A stretch of DNA of 64,000 bases, from positions 682,001-746,000 of the forward strand of contig NZ_SSND01000001.1 in the NCBI RefSeq assembly GCF_004799285.1, in the 5' to 3' direction. Positions 40,824 through 49,434 of the stretch are shown here, piece by piece. Made by a program: the position numbers and the translations under genes. The DNA comes from Aliigemmobacter aestuarii (GTDB lineage Bacteria; Pseudomonadota; Alphaproteobacteria; Rhodobacterales; Rhodobacteraceae). Under the pieces are notes generated by a model. It saw only the letters and a program-made list of their open reading frames with translations. It did not search any database and had not been told where the DNA came from. Each line of letters opens with the position of its first letter. The stretch's first letter is position 1.

Positions 40824-42107
40824 ATGTTTGCCGAACTTCTGATCGTCCTTTCCCTCACGCTTGTGAACGGCGTGCTGGCGATGTCCGAACTGGCCATCGT
40901 CTCATCCCGCACGGCACGACTGAAGGTGATGGCCGACAACGGCAGCCGGGGCGCGGCCATCGCGATGCAACTGGCGGCCGATCCGGGCCGGTTCCTGTCC
41001 AGCGTCCAGATCGGGATCACGCTGGTGGGCGTCCTTTCAGGGGCGTTCTCCGGGGCGACGCTGGGGGTCAGGCTGGCCGAGGCGCTGGCCGCGGCAGGGA
41101 TGGGCACCGGACTTGCGCAGACGCTGGGGGTGGGTGGCGTGGTCGTCGGGATCACCTACCTGTCGCTTGTCTTCGGGGAACTCGTGCCGAAGCAGATCGC
41201 GTTGCGCGCGCCCGAAGCCGCCGCGACCCGCATCGCCCCGCTTCTGAACATGATCTCGATCGTGGCGGCGCCGGTCGTCTGGGTGCTGGACCGGTCCGGT
41301 CGCGTGGTGCTGGCCCTGCTGGGCCAGTCCGGCGCGGCCGACCGCAGCGTCACCGATGAAGAGGTCAGGCTGGTGCTGTCCGAAGCGCAATCCGCCGGGG
41401 TGATGGAAAAGGCCGAGGGCGAGATGATCGCGGGCGTCATGCGAATCGCCGACCGCAGTGCCCGGGGACTGATGGTGCCACGCCACGAGGTCGAGACGGT
41501 CGAAGTGACCGATCCGCCCGCCGCGATCATCCGGCGATTCCGGGAAACCGGCCATTCCCGGCTTCCGGTCCGGGATGGCGGGCCGGACACCATCATCGGG
41601 GTGCTGAAGTCGCGCGATTTCCTGAACGCCGGACGGTCAGGATCCGCGCCCGACCCGCGGGCACTGGTCGTCGAGGCGCCGGTCGTACGTGACGGAATGG
41701 CCGCGCTGGACGTGCTGGACACCCTGCGCAAGGCCCCCGCCCATATGGTTCTGGTCTATGACGAATACGGCCATTTCGAAGGGATCATCACGCCGATGGA
41801 CGTGCTTCAGGGTATCGCGGGCGACTTCATCGAGGGCGAGGAGGCCGAGGCCAAGATCGCCGAACGCGCGGATGGCAGCCTGCTGGTGGCAGGCTGGATG
41901 CCGGTCGACGAATTCGCCGAACAGCTTGGTTTTGCACTGGAAGAGGGCCGCGACTACGAAACTGTCGCCGGCCTCGTAATCGACCGGATGGGCATGCTGC
42001 CCCGGCTTGGCGACCATGTGGACATCGCGGGATGGCGGATCGAGGTGATCGACCTTGACGGGCGGCGGATCGACCGGCTGCTGGTTCACAGGCTGCAGGC
42101 CCGTTGA
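40824..42107 (+). CDS. CNNM/CorC-type (hemolysin C-like) membrane protein with CBS domains
   Basis: A 427-residue protein: DUF21 transmembrane domain (about 1-190, with MSELAIVSSRTARLK and LVFGELVPKQIALR), then CBS-pair (about 210-330, RGLMVPRHEVETVEV, HSRLPVRDGG, VLVYDEYGHFEGIITPMD) and a C-terminal CorC_HlyC domain (ADGSLLVAGWMPVDEF ... DYETVAGLVIDRMG). Such proteins act in magnesium/cobalt efflux or sodium-coupled ion transport; the substrate is not defined. An RBS GGAACC lies 7 bp upstream. Confidence 0.9.
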   Translation: MFAELLIVLSLTLVNGVLAMSELAIVSSRTARLKVMADNGSRGAAIAMQLAADPGRFLSSVQIGITLVGVLSGAFSGATLGVRLAEALAAAGMGTGLAQTLGVGGVVVGITYLSLVFGELVPKQIALRAPEAAATRIAPLLNMISIVAAPVVWVLDRSGRVVLALLGQSGAADRSVTDEEVRLVLSEAQSAGVMEKAEGEMIAGVMRIADRSARGLMVPRHEVETVEVTDPPAAIIRRFRETGHSRLPVRDGGPDTIIGVLKSRDFLNAGRSGSAPDPRALVVEAPVVRDGMAALDVLDTLRKAPAHMVLVYDEYGHFEGIITPMDVLQGIAGDFIEGEEAEAKIAERADGSLLVAGWMPVDEFAEQLGFALEEGRDYETVAGLVIDRMGMLPRLGDHVDIAGWRIEVIDLDGRRIDRLLVHRLQAR

Positions 42108-42137
42108 GCCGCACCGCACCGCATCGCGCCGGGCCGG

Positions 42138-42695
42138 TCAGTAGAACCCGACCTCGCGCACCTCGATTTCCGCGTCGTGATCGCGCCCGAAGGCCACGAC
42201 CGCGACCGAGGTCAGGGCCGGTGCCGACGGAACGCGGCGCAGAAGGCTGCCCGAGGGCTTGAAGGCCTCAAGGGGTAGGCGCACCTCGGCCCAGGTTCCG
42301 GTCACGTCGAACCCGGCCTGATAGTATTGCCAGGGCAGGATCGTGCCGCTGGTGCGAAGATGCGCGAAATACCGCTGCCCGTTTCCGCGCACCACAAGGC
42401 GCAATCCGGTGGTACCTTCGGGGGGCGAGCTGGCAAGGTCCATCCGCATCTGGATGAACCCGCCCCGGTTTTCGGTGCTGACACGCCCGGTCATGCGCGC
42501 ATGGGGGCGTCCGTCCTCTTGCAGGAACTCGACCCTGCCGGTGGAGACCCCGCCCATGACCTGATCGGTGAAGAAACGCCAGCGGGTTTCGGGCTGCATC
42601 CGGAAATCCTCGATCACCAAGGTTTGGGCCGCGGAAGGCACATCGAAGGATGCGGCCAGCAGCACGGCAAGGAAAAGACAGGACAAGCGTCGCAT
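42138..42695 (-). CDS. Exported CIA30-like protein
   Basis: A 185-residue protein with a signal peptide (about 1-22, FLAVLLAASFDVPSAAQ). The mature part has the CIA30 galactose-binding-like core: RWRFFTDQVMGGVSTGRVEF, ENRGGFIQMRMDL, TTGLRLVVRGNGQRYFAHLRT and WAEVRLPLEAFKPS. CIA30 (complex I intermediate-associated) homologues in bacteria are of unknown role. Here a periplasmic location is likely. The second ATG at 42695 was taken because GGAG is 6 bp upstream of it. It lies just downstream of the agmatinase-like gene. Confidence 0.82.
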   Translation of the reverse strand: MRRLSCLFLAVLLAASFDVPSAAQTLVIEDFRMQPETRWRFFTDQVMGGVSTGRVEFLQEDGRPHARMTGRVSTENRGGFIQMRMDLASSPPEGTTGLRLVVRGNGQRYFAHLRTSGTILPWQYYQAGFDVTGTWAEVRLPLEAFKPSGSLLRRVPSAPALTSVAVVAFGRDHDAEIEVREVGFY

Positions 42696-42738
42696 CCACA
42701 TCTCCGATGTTGCGGCCCTGGCGCGCCCCGTCGCCCCG

Positions 42739-43677
42739 TCAGGCCGTGCCGCCAAGCGCCGCGCCGATCCCGTTGATCAGAAGGCGACCCGCCGTGACCG
42801 AGGTGATCGCGTTGGGCAGATCGACCGACGGCGCGACCTCGACCACATCCATGGCCCTGAGCCCGCCTTCAGCCGCAAGGTGGCAAAGGATGCGCCGCAC
42901 CTGTTCGAACCGCAAGCCCCCCGGCACCGGGCCAAGCACCGCGGGCATGACCGACGGGTCAAGCCCGTCGGCATCGACCGTCAGGAAAAACGGGCCGCGC
43001 CCGGCCAGATGCGCCAGCACCGGGGCAAGCCCTTCGTCGTGAATCGCATGGGCGGTGAAGATTGTCGCGCCATGATCGCGCGCGGCCTCCAACTCTGTGC
43101 TGCGGGCGCTGCCGGTTCCCCGAATGCCGATCTGGGTGATCCCCGAGATCCACGGCAGTTCCGAGGCCCGCCGGATCGGGCTGGAATAGCCGCGCCGCAC
43201 GCCGCCGACATCGTCGCGCCAGTCGATATGCGCGTCGATCTGCACCAGATGGACCGGTCTTCCCAGAACCTCGAGCGCGTGCAGGGTCGGGATTGTGACG
43301 CCGTGATCCCCGCCAAGAACGGCCGAAAATCGCGAGGTGGCGATGTGCCGTTTCATCACGGCAATGCTTTCGGCGAAATGCGCGTCGAACGCGGCATCCC
43401 CCTCGATCAGGTTGCCGGCATCGCGCCCGCCCGACGGCAGCAGACGCGACAGGGGCGCGCCGATGTCGAAATCCCAATGCGCCGGGCCGTCGCAGAACTG
43501 GCCGGATTGCGCGCGGATCGCATCGGGCGCGGCGGCCTGATCGTTCGGGCGCGGCTCGCCCGGATAATGTTCGCTGAGGGGCAGACCGATGATCGCGGTT
43601 TCCACCATGTCCCAGTCATCGGGGCGGGTATCGACGGCCCAGTCCAGAAAGGGGCGTGGCGGCGGGATCAAGGGCAT
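42739..43677 (-). CDS. speB: Agmatinase/arginase-family ureohydrolase
   Basis: A 312-residue metallohydrolase with the two-manganese site: GGDHG (H of the first motif), DAHIDWRDD, and DADGLDPS. It hydrolyses a guanidino or similar amidine bond, most likely agmatine to putrescine plus urea, but guanidinobutyrase or formiminoglutamase is possible. GGAG lies 6 bp upstream of the ATG. Its 5' end overlaps the degraded integrase frame, so it abuts the scar at tRNA-Thr, and its promoter region may have been rearranged by that event. Confidence 0.85.
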   Translation of the reverse strand: MPLIPPPRPFLDWAVDTRPDDWDMVETAIIGLPLSEHYPGEPRPNDQAAAPDAIRAQSGQFCDGPAHWDFDIGAPLSRLLPSGGRDAGNLIEGDAAFDAHFAESIAVMKRHIATSRFSAVLGGDHGVTIPTLHALEVLGRPVHLVQIDAHIDWRDDVGGVRRGYSSPIRRASELPWISGITQIGIRGTGSARSTELEAARDHGATIFTAHAIHDEGLAPVLAHLAGRGPFFLTVDADGLDPSVMPAVLGPVPGGLRFEQVRRILCHLAAEGGLRAMDVVEVAPSVDLPNAITSVTAGRLLINGIGAALGGTA

Positions 43678-44047
43678 CTTCGGCTCCAGTCAGTTCCGAT
43701 GATCCTAGCGCGACTTTTCGCCGTGCAAAACGGATCTTGCGGTTGTTGCCGGAACCGGTCGCGATGCGACTGATCCGGCGGATCGGCCTGCCGGCGATGC
43801 CGGCATGTTCGATCAGTCGCCAATGCTCCAGCAAGGCTGCTGCAGCTTCCTTGTAGCGCCCCTTCGCCTCGGTTGCGTCTTTCGTCCGCACGGACAGCTT
43901 GGCCCAATGCCCCCGCTTGATCGGATGAGGCTTACCATCAAGGGGAACGATGACCGTTCTGCATTTGGCGTTGTCTACCAGCTTGGAAGGGACACGTTCG
44001 AGAAGGTAGTAGATTCCCGAATTGGGATGCTTCCAAGGGGTCGCCAT
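43616..44047 (-). pseudogene. Remnant of a tyrosine integrase, N-terminal part only
   Basis: A frame of about 143 codons beginning MATPWKHPNSGIYYLLERVP, the DUF6538-type N-terminal domain of phage/island integrases, then a KDATEAKGRYKEAAAALLEHW helix. The SAM-like and catalytic domains (RxxR-Y) are absent: after about residue 85 the sequence becomes unrelated and runs into the 5' end of the agmatinase gene. It is about 90 bp downstream of tRNA-Thr in the same orientation, as in tRNA-targeted islands. The fragment is almost certainly non-functional. Confidence 0.65.
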
Positions 44048-44138
44048 TTTCAAACCCACGTGCACCCGTCCTGTGCACCAGATGGGCGGGCCATCTCCCT
44101 GATAAGACAGGAAGATCTTGCAAATCAACAAGAAGGTA

Positions 44139-44213
<75 letters not shown>

Positions 44214-44327
44214 AAACCGCTGTGCGGACGGGTCGTCATCCGCAGTGTGGCGGGGAGATAGACGCAATCGCGGCGGCGTGCAAGCGCAATCTGGACCCTT
44301 TTTCGCGGCTGCGTTAGGAAGGGGGCC

Positions 44328-44516
44328 ATGAGCAAGGATCCGGCAGCCCCTCCTTCCCCCGATCGCCCCCCGAAGCGCGCGAACCCCGCGCCCGAGGGTG
44401 GGCGCGACACGCGCGAGGACAGGCTCAAGGCCGCGCTCAAGGCGAACATGGCCCGCCGCAAGGCCCAGGCGCGGGCGCGCGCCTCGGACAGCGGCCGGAC
44501 CGACAACGAAAACTGA
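44328..44516 (+). CDS. Small basic conserved hypothetical protein upstream of murA
   Basis: A 62-residue protein with a Pro-rich acidic/basic head and a helical, very basic second half, RLKAALKANMARRKAQARARAS. The same pattern, REARLKAALKANLARRKAQARAR, occurs in many Rhodobacterales just before murA, which supports its reality. It has AGGAAGGGGG before the ATG and ends 19 bp before murA. RNA binding is possible from the charge but is a guess. Confidence 0.75.
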   Translation: MSKDPAAPPSPDRPPKRANPAPEGGRDTREDRLKAALKANMARRKAQARARASDSGRTDNEN

Positions 44517-44535
44517 GGACGAGTGAGGCAGGCGC

Positions 44536-45807
44536 ATGGATTCGATTATGGTCAGGGGTGGCGGTGAACTGCACGGGGATATCCCGATCGCAGGGGCAAA
44601 GAACGCCTGCCTGACGCTGATGCCCGCCACGCTTCTGTCGGAGGAACCGCTGACGCTGACCAATGCGCCGCGGCTTTCCGACATCCGCACGATGACGCAG
44701 CTTCTGCAATCTCTGGGGGCCGAGGTCGCCTCGCTTCAGGGTGGGCAGGTGCTGGCGATGTCCTCGCACCGGATCACCAACCACACCGCCGATTATGACA
44801 TCGTGCGCAAGATGCGCGCCTCGATCCTTGTCCTCGGGCCGATGCTGGCGCGCGACGGGCATGCGGTGGTCTCGCTTCCCGGAGGCTGCGCGATCGGCGC
44901 GCGCCCTGTCGACCTGCATCTGAAGGCGCTTGAGGCGATGGGGGCGGAACTTGACCTGCGCGATGGCTATGTCCATGCCAAGGCCCCCGGCGGGCGGCTG
45001 AAGGGCGCGGTGGTGGATTTCCCCTTCGTGTCGGTCGGAGCCACTGAGAACGCGCTTCTGGCGGCGACGCTGGCGAAGGGCACGACCGTCCTGCAGAACG
45101 CCGCGCGCGAACCCGAGATCGTCGATCTGGCGCAATGCCTGCGCCGGATGGGAGCGCATATCGAAGGCGAAGGCAGCGGCACGATCACCGTCGAGGGCGT
45201 GGACCGGCTGGGCGGGGCGACCCATCCCGTCGTCACCGACCGGATCGAACTGGGTACCTACATGCTGGCCCCGGCGATCTGCGGCGGCGAGGTGACCTGC
45301 CTGGGCGGGCGCATCGACCTTGTCGGCGCCTTCTGCGAAAAGCTGGACGAGGCGGGCATCTCGGTCACCGAAACCGATCGCGGCCTCAAGGTGGCACGCA
45401 AGAACGGTCGGGTCCGGGGCGTCAACGTGCGCACCGAACCCTTCCCCGGTTTTCCCACCGACCTTCAGGCGCAGATGATGGCGCTGTTGTGCACTGCCGA
45501 CGGAGTCAGCGTGCTTGAGGAAACCATCTTCGAGAACCGTTTCATGCACGCGCCCGAACTGATGCGCATGGGGGCGCGGATCGACGTGCACGGCGGGCAT
45601 GCGACCGTGACCGGTGTGGACCGGCTGCGCGGCGCGCCGGTGATGGCCACCGATCTGCGCGCTTCGGTCAGCCTGATCCTTGCGGGTTTGGCCGCCGAGG
45701 GCGAAACCGTGGTCAGCCGGGTCTATCACCTTGACCGCGGATATGAACATGTCGAGGCCAAGCTGGGCGCCTGCGGGGCCCGCATCGAACGGATCTCGGG
45801 GCAGTAG
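44536..45807 (+). CDS. murA: UDP-N-acetylglucosamine 1-carboxyvinyltransferase
   Basis: A 423-residue enzyme for the first step of peptidoglycan synthesis, transfer of enolpyruvate from PEP to UDP-GlcNAc. It has the duplicated inside-out barrel, the active-site loop [16 protein letters not shown] with catalytic C118 (fosfomycin target), and the N-terminal [13 protein letters not shown]. It starts a conserved block (murA-DUF2948-GNAT-hisD-UPF0262-phosphatase). Confidence 0.96.
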   Translation: MDSIMVRGGGELHGDIPIAGAKNACLTLMPATLLSEEPLTLTNAPRLSDIRTMTQLLQSLGAEVASLQGGQVLAMSSHRITNHTADYDIVRKMRASILVLGPMLARDGHAVVSLPGGCAIGARPVDLHLKALEAMGAELDLRDGYVHAKAPGGRLKGAVVDFPFVSVGATENALLAATLAKGTTVLQNAAREPEIVDLAQCLRRMGAHIEGEGSGTITVEGVDRLGGATHPVVTDRIELGTYMLAPAICGGEVTCLGGRIDLVGAFCEKLDEAGISVTETDRGLKVARKNGRVRGVNVRTEPFPGFPTDLQAQMMALLCTADGVSVLEETIFENRFMHAPELMRMGARIDVHGGHATVTGVDRLRGAPVMATDLRASVSLILAGLAAEGETVVSRVYHLDRGYEHVEAKLGACGARIERISGQ

Positions 45808-45824
45808 GAAAGCGGGAGAGGCCG

Positions 45825-46301
45825 ATGACCGACGCGCGGTTCGAAGACGGCGGCGAACGCCCGGTCAACCTGGGGGCCGAGGATGCCGACGACCTGAAGG
45901 TGATTTCGGCGCTGCTTCAGGATGCGGTCCTGACGGCAGCCGACATGGATTACCGCCGCCGCAAGCGCCAGTTCGCCATGCTTTTGAACCGGTTCCGCTG
46001 GGAGGACCGCAGCGCCGCCGAACGCGAAGGGCGCCGTTATGAGCGGGTCCGCGCGCTGCTGGTGATCGGCGATGTGCTGGCCGTCCGGTCGATGGGGATC
46101 GCGCCCGGCGACAAGGACACCGTGCTGTCGCTTCTGGCGCTGGACTGGCAACCGGGCGAGGACGGCACCGGGCGGATCGTCCTGACCTTCGCGGGCGACG
46201 GGGCGATCGCCGTGGATGTCGAGGCGCTCGAGGTCACGCTCAAGGACGTCACCCGCCCCTATGCCGCGCCGTCGCGCAAGGCGCCCCAACACCGGGACTG
46301 A
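45825..46301 (+). CDS. DUF2948 family protein
   Basis: A 158-residue conserved protein of Alphaproteobacteria that normally lies next to murA and hisD. Visible blocks are NLGAEDADDLKVISALLQDAVL, ADMDYRRRKRQFAMLLNRFRWED and KDTVLSLLALDW, then a beta-rich end with GDGAIAVDVEALEVTLKDVT. No catalytic motif is apparent and function is unknown. It follows murA by 17 bp in the same direction, so it is in the same transcript. Confidence 0.9.
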   Translation: MTDARFEDGGERPVNLGAEDADDLKVISALLQDAVLTAADMDYRRRKRQFAMLLNRFRWEDRSAAEREGRRYERVRALLVIGDVLAVRSMGIAPGDKDTVLSLLALDWQPGEDGTGRIVLTFAGDGAIAVDVEALEVTLKDVTRPYAAPSRKAPQHRD

Positions 46302-46311
46302 CGGGGCGGGG

Positions 46312-46809
46312 ATGGGGATGGACCCGTTCACGATCCGCCGCGCCCTGCCCGACGATGCCGCCGCCTGCGCCGAAACCGTCGCCGCCTCGATCCGCATGCT
46401 GTGCGAGGCAGACCATCACCGCGATCCGGCGATCCTGTCGCGCTGGCTGGCCGACAAGACGCCCGAACATCTCGTCTCCCGGATCGCCGGGCCGGGGCGG
46501 GTCTTTGTGGCCGAGTGCCGGGGCGCCGTGGTCGGCGTGGGCGAGGTCGAGGCCGATCCACATCCGCCCGGCACCGGCAAGATCACGCTGAACTACGTCG
46601 CCCCTGCCTTTCGCGGTCAGGGCATCAGCCGGGCCCTTCTGGCCGCGATGGAGGCGGACCTGCGGGGCCTTGGCCGCCCTGAGGCCAGCCTGACCGCCAC
46701 AGCGACCGCGCGCGACTTCTACCTTGCCCACGGCTGGCAGGTTGCCGCGCCGCCGCGTCAGGGCCGCTGGATCGTGGGCCATCCGATGCGCAAGGATCTG
46801 AACGCCTGA
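46312..46809 (+). CDS. GNAT-family N-acetyltransferase
   Basis: A 165-residue acetyltransferase (or 163 from the second ATG at 46318). The acetyl-CoA motif is LNYVAPAFRGQGISRALLAAMEADL (Q/RxxGxG/A), followed by AREF-like ATARDFYLAHGW. It adds an acetyl group to an unknown amine. It is inserted between DUF2948 and hisD, which in related genomes are closer together. Confidence 0.85.
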   Translation: MGMDPFTIRRALPDDAAACAETVAASIRMLCEADHHRDPAILSRWLADKTPEHLVSRIAGPGRVFVAECRGAVVGVGEVEADPHPPGTGKITLNYVAPAFRGQGISRALLAAMEADLRGLGRPEASLTATATARDFYLAHGWQVAAPPRQGRWIVGHPMRKDLNA

Positions 46810-46931
46810 CCGGGGAGGTACCGGGGCGGGACCGGGGAGGGAGCGGGGCGGACGGGGGTCGGCAGATGACGCGCGCGGGTTGCCGCCCGGTTCCGCGCAG
46901 GCTAATTGGGCGGGCAGACAAGGAGTGCACC

Positions 46932-48242
46932 ATGCCCCAGTTCCTCAATGCCGCCGACCGGGATTTCGAAGCCGCCTTCGCGGCCCTTCTGGGCATGAAG
47001 CGCGAGGATGCGCCCGATGTGGATGCCGCCGTGGCGGCGATCATCGCCGATGTCCGCGCCCGCGGCGACGCTGCGGTGATCGAACTGACCGCGCGTTTCG
47101 ACCGGCTGGAACTGACGCCCGAAACCCTGGCCTTCACGCCGGCGGAAATAGCGGCCGAGGTGGCGCGCGTTTCCCCCGAGGACCGCGCCGCGCTGGAACT
47201 GGCTGCCGAACGAATCCGCGCCTATCACGACCGCCAGATGCCCCCGCGCGAGGAACGCTGGACCGGGCCGCATGGCGAATCCCTCGGCTGGCGGTGGGGC
47301 GCGGTTTCGGCGGCGGGGCTTTACGTGCCCGGCGGGCTGGCCTCGTACCCGTCGTCGGTGCTGATGAACGCCATTCCCGCGAAGGTCGCCGGGGTTGAAC
47401 GGCTGGCCATTGCCTGCCCGACGCCGGGCGGGGCGGTCAATCCGCTGGTGCTTCTGGCCGCGGAACTGGCCGGGGTGGACGAGGTCTATCGCATCGGCGG
47501 CGCGCAGGCGATCGCGGCGCTAGCCTATGGCACCGAAACGATCCGCCCGGTGGACAAGATCACCGGGCCGGGTAACGCCTATGTCGCCGCCGCCAAGCGC
47601 CGGGTCTTTGGCCGGGTGGGGATCGACATGATCGCGGGGCCGTCCGAGATCCTTGTCATCGCCGACCGCGACAACGACCCGGACTGGATCGCGCTCGATC
47701 TTCTGTCGCAGGCCGAACATGATGAAAGCGCGCAGTCGATCCTTGTAACCGACGATGCCGACTTCGGCCGGGCGGTCGCCGCCGCCGTGGAAAAGCGGCT
47801 GGAAACGCTGGACCGGCGCGCGATTGCAGGGGCCAGCTGGCGCGACTATGGCGCGGTGATCGTCGCGCGCGATCTGGAACAGGCGGCGGCATTGTCGAAC
47901 CGCGTGGCGCCCGAACACCTGGAACTTTGCGTGGCCGATCCCGAGGCGCTGGCGGAAAAGATCACCCATGCCGGGGCGATCTTCATCGGCGCCTGGACGC
48001 CCGAGGCGATCGGCGATTATGTCGGTGGGCCGAACCATGTGCTGCCCACGGCGCGTTCGGCCCGGTTCTCGTCGGGCCTGTCGGTGATGGATTTCCTCAA
48101 GCGCACGACACTGGCGCGGATGACGCCCGAGGCGCTGGCCGCCATCGGCCCCGCCGCCGAGCGGCTGGCCAACAGCGAAAGCCTTGAGGCCCACGGCCTG
48201 AGCGTTCGGGCGCGGCTGGACAGGTTGAATTTCCCCGACTGA
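46932..48242 (+). CDS. hisD: Histidinol dehydrogenase
   Basis: A 436-residue zinc enzyme for the last two steps of histidine synthesis. Key parts are the nucleotide-binding region AGLYVPGG, KITGPGNAYVAAAKRRVFG, zinc ligands in SQAEHDESAQ, and VAPEHLEL with the catalytic Glu-His pair. The ATG at 46932 has AGGAG 8 bp upstream. The full-length C-terminus with ARFSSGLSVMDFLKR is intact. Confidence 0.95.
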   Translation: MPQFLNAADRDFEAAFAALLGMKREDAPDVDAAVAAIIADVRARGDAAVIELTARFDRLELTPETLAFTPAEIAAEVARVSPEDRAALELAAERIRAYHDRQMPPREERWTGPHGESLGWRWGAVSAAGLYVPGGLASYPSSVLMNAIPAKVAGVERLAIACPTPGGAVNPLVLLAAELAGVDEVYRIGGAQAIAALAYGTETIRPVDKITGPGNAYVAAAKRRVFGRVGIDMIAGPSEILVIADRDNDPDWIALDLLSQAEHDESAQSILVTDDADFGRAVAAAVEKRLETLDRRAIAGASWRDYGAVIVARDLEQAAALSNRVAPEHLELCVADPEALAEKITHAGAIFIGAWTPEAIGDYVGGPNHVLPTARSARFSSGLSVMDFLKRTTLARMTPEALAAIGPAAERLANSESLEAHGLSVRARLDRLNFPD

Positions 48243-48270
48243 CGCGCTGCATGACACCCCCCTGCGGATT

Positions 48271-48292
48271 GCCGGCGAAGCCCCACGCCGGC
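48271..48292 (+). terminator. Hairpin shortly downstream of hisD
   Basis: GCCGGCG and CGCCGGC form a perfect 7-bp stem with an 8-base loop, 29 bp after the hisD stop. No T run follows, so strength as an intrinsic terminator is doubtful. It is the first of three hairpins in the 185-bp hisD-UPF0262 gap. Confidence 0.4.
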
Positions 48293-48336
48293 CGCCTCTG
48301 CTGTTTGGGGAAGGGGCAGACCATCACAGGAAGAAG

Positions 48337-48408
48337 AGGCGCGCCCCGGGCCGCGCCTGCCCCTCACGAGGGCTTGCATGCCCCTGCCCTGTCGGGCATC
48401 ACGGGCAG
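48337..48408 (+). promoter_or_regulatory. Structured leader upstream of UPF0262 with alternative hairpins
   Basis: AGGCGCG (48337-48343) pairs with CGCGCCT (48352-48358). Next, TGCCC (48385-48389) can pair with GGGCA (48394-48398) or, extended to CTGCCC from 48384, with GGGCAG (48403-48408), which ends just before the AAAAGGA Shine-Dalgarno of UPF0262. The two pairings exclude each other, a pattern seen in attenuators. Regulation is only suggested. Confidence 0.35.
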
Positions 48409-48427
48409 TGGAAAAGGATAAGTGCCC

Positions 48428-48907
48428 ATGACCAACCGTATCTGTGCCATCGACATCGACGAACAGGGGCTTGCGCGGCCTACGCCCGAGATCGAACAGG
48501 AACGCAAGGTTGCGATCTTCGACCTGCTCGAGGACAATTCCTTTGCCCTGCCGGTCCGCGACGGGCGCGAGGTGCCACCGGGCCCCTACCGTCTGGGCCT
48601 TGCGATCCGCGAAGGGCGGCTTGTCTTCGACATCGCCACCGAGGACGGTACGAAGGTTGGGGAATTCCACCTGTCTCTGGGCCCGTTCCGTCAGGTGGTG
48701 AAGGATTACTTCCAGATCTGCGAAAGCTATTTCGATGCGGTCAAACGCCTGCCTCCCAGCCAGATCGAGGCGATCGACATGGCGCGGCGCGGCATCCACA
48801 ACGAAGGCGCGCGGGTGTTGCAAGAGCGGCTTGAGGGTAAGGCCGATGTCGATATCGACACCGCGCGGCGCCTGTTCACCCTGATCTGCGTCCTGCACTG
48901 GGGGTAA
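48428..48907 (+). CDS. UPF0262 family protein
   Basis: A 159-residue conserved alphaproteobacterial protein. Blocks seen are RICAIDIDEQGLARPTPEIEQ, KVAIFDLLEDNSFALP and LGPFRQVVKDYFQICESY. Function is unknown. The ATG at 48428 is used, with AAAGGA 9 bp upstream. It precedes the low-molecular-weight phosphatase by 4 bp. In related genomes the order is hisD-UPF0262-phosphatase-infA, while here infA lies at 29.4 kb. Confidence 0.9.
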   Translation: MTNRICAIDIDEQGLARPTPEIEQERKVAIFDLLEDNSFALPVRDGREVPPGPYRLGLAIREGRLVFDIATEDGTKVGEFHLSLGPFRQVVKDYFQICESYFDAVKRLPPSQIEAIDMARRGIHNEGARVLQERLEGKADVDIDTARRLFTLICVLHWG

Positions 48908-48911
48908 GGTC

Positions 48912-49367
48912 TTGGGTGAGTTTCCCCAGTCTGTCCTGTTCTGTTGCGATCATAACGCCGTGCGTTCGCCCATGGCCGAAGGGTTGATGAAAAAGCTCTA
49001 CGGCCAACGCGCCTATGTGCAGTCGGCGGGCGTGAAGAACGACATGGAGGTGGACGGCTTTTCCATCGCCGTCTGCCGCGAACTGGGGATCGAGCTTTCG
49101 CGCCACCGCGCCCGGTCGTTCGAGGAAATGCAGGAATGGGGCGATGATCTGGGCCAGTTCGACCTGATCGTGGCCCTGTCGCCCGCCAGCCAGCGCATGG
49201 CGCTGGAACTGACGCGGCACTATCACCTCGATGTGGAATACTGGCCGATCCTCGACCCGACGGGCCTGGGCGAAACGCGCGAGGCAAAGCTTGCCGCCTA
49301 CCGCCAGGCGCGCGACCAGATCCGCGACCGCATGATCGCCCGGTTCGGCCCGCCGACCGTCGATTGA
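48912..49367 (+). CDS. Low-molecular-weight protein tyrosine phosphatase/arsenate-reductase-like
   Basis: A 151-residue LMW-PTP-fold protein. The phosphate loop is VLFCCDHNAVRSPMAEGL with C12-x5-R18, and LIVALSPAS and WPILDPTGLGE follow, the latter giving the general-acid Asp. It is a phosphatase for phosphotyrosine or a related substrate. TTG at 48912 is the only start that keeps the N-terminal strand. The last 16 bp are duplicated after the stop. Confidence 0.85.
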   Translation: MGEFPQSVLFCCDHNAVRSPMAEGLMKKLYGQRAYVQSAGVKNDMEVDGFSIAVCRELGIELSRHRARSFEEMQEWGDDLGQFDLIVALSPASQRMALELTRHYHLDVEYWPILDPTGLGETREAKLAAYRQARDQIRDRMIARFGPPTVD

Positions 49368-49384
49368 CCGCCGACCGTCGATTG
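49351..49384. repeat. 16-bp direct repeat across the phosphatase stop
   Basis: CGCCGACCGTCGATTG occurs at 49351-49366 and 49369-49384. A second pair, CGATTGGCTGCG, starts at 49379 and 49396. Together these look like recent slippage duplications at the gene end. The second copy lies after the phosphatase stop, so it does not alter the protein. Confidence 0.8.
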
Positions 49385-49434
49385 GCTGCGACCAACCGAT
49401 TGGCTGCGGGCCCACTATTCAACGCGGGCGCGCC

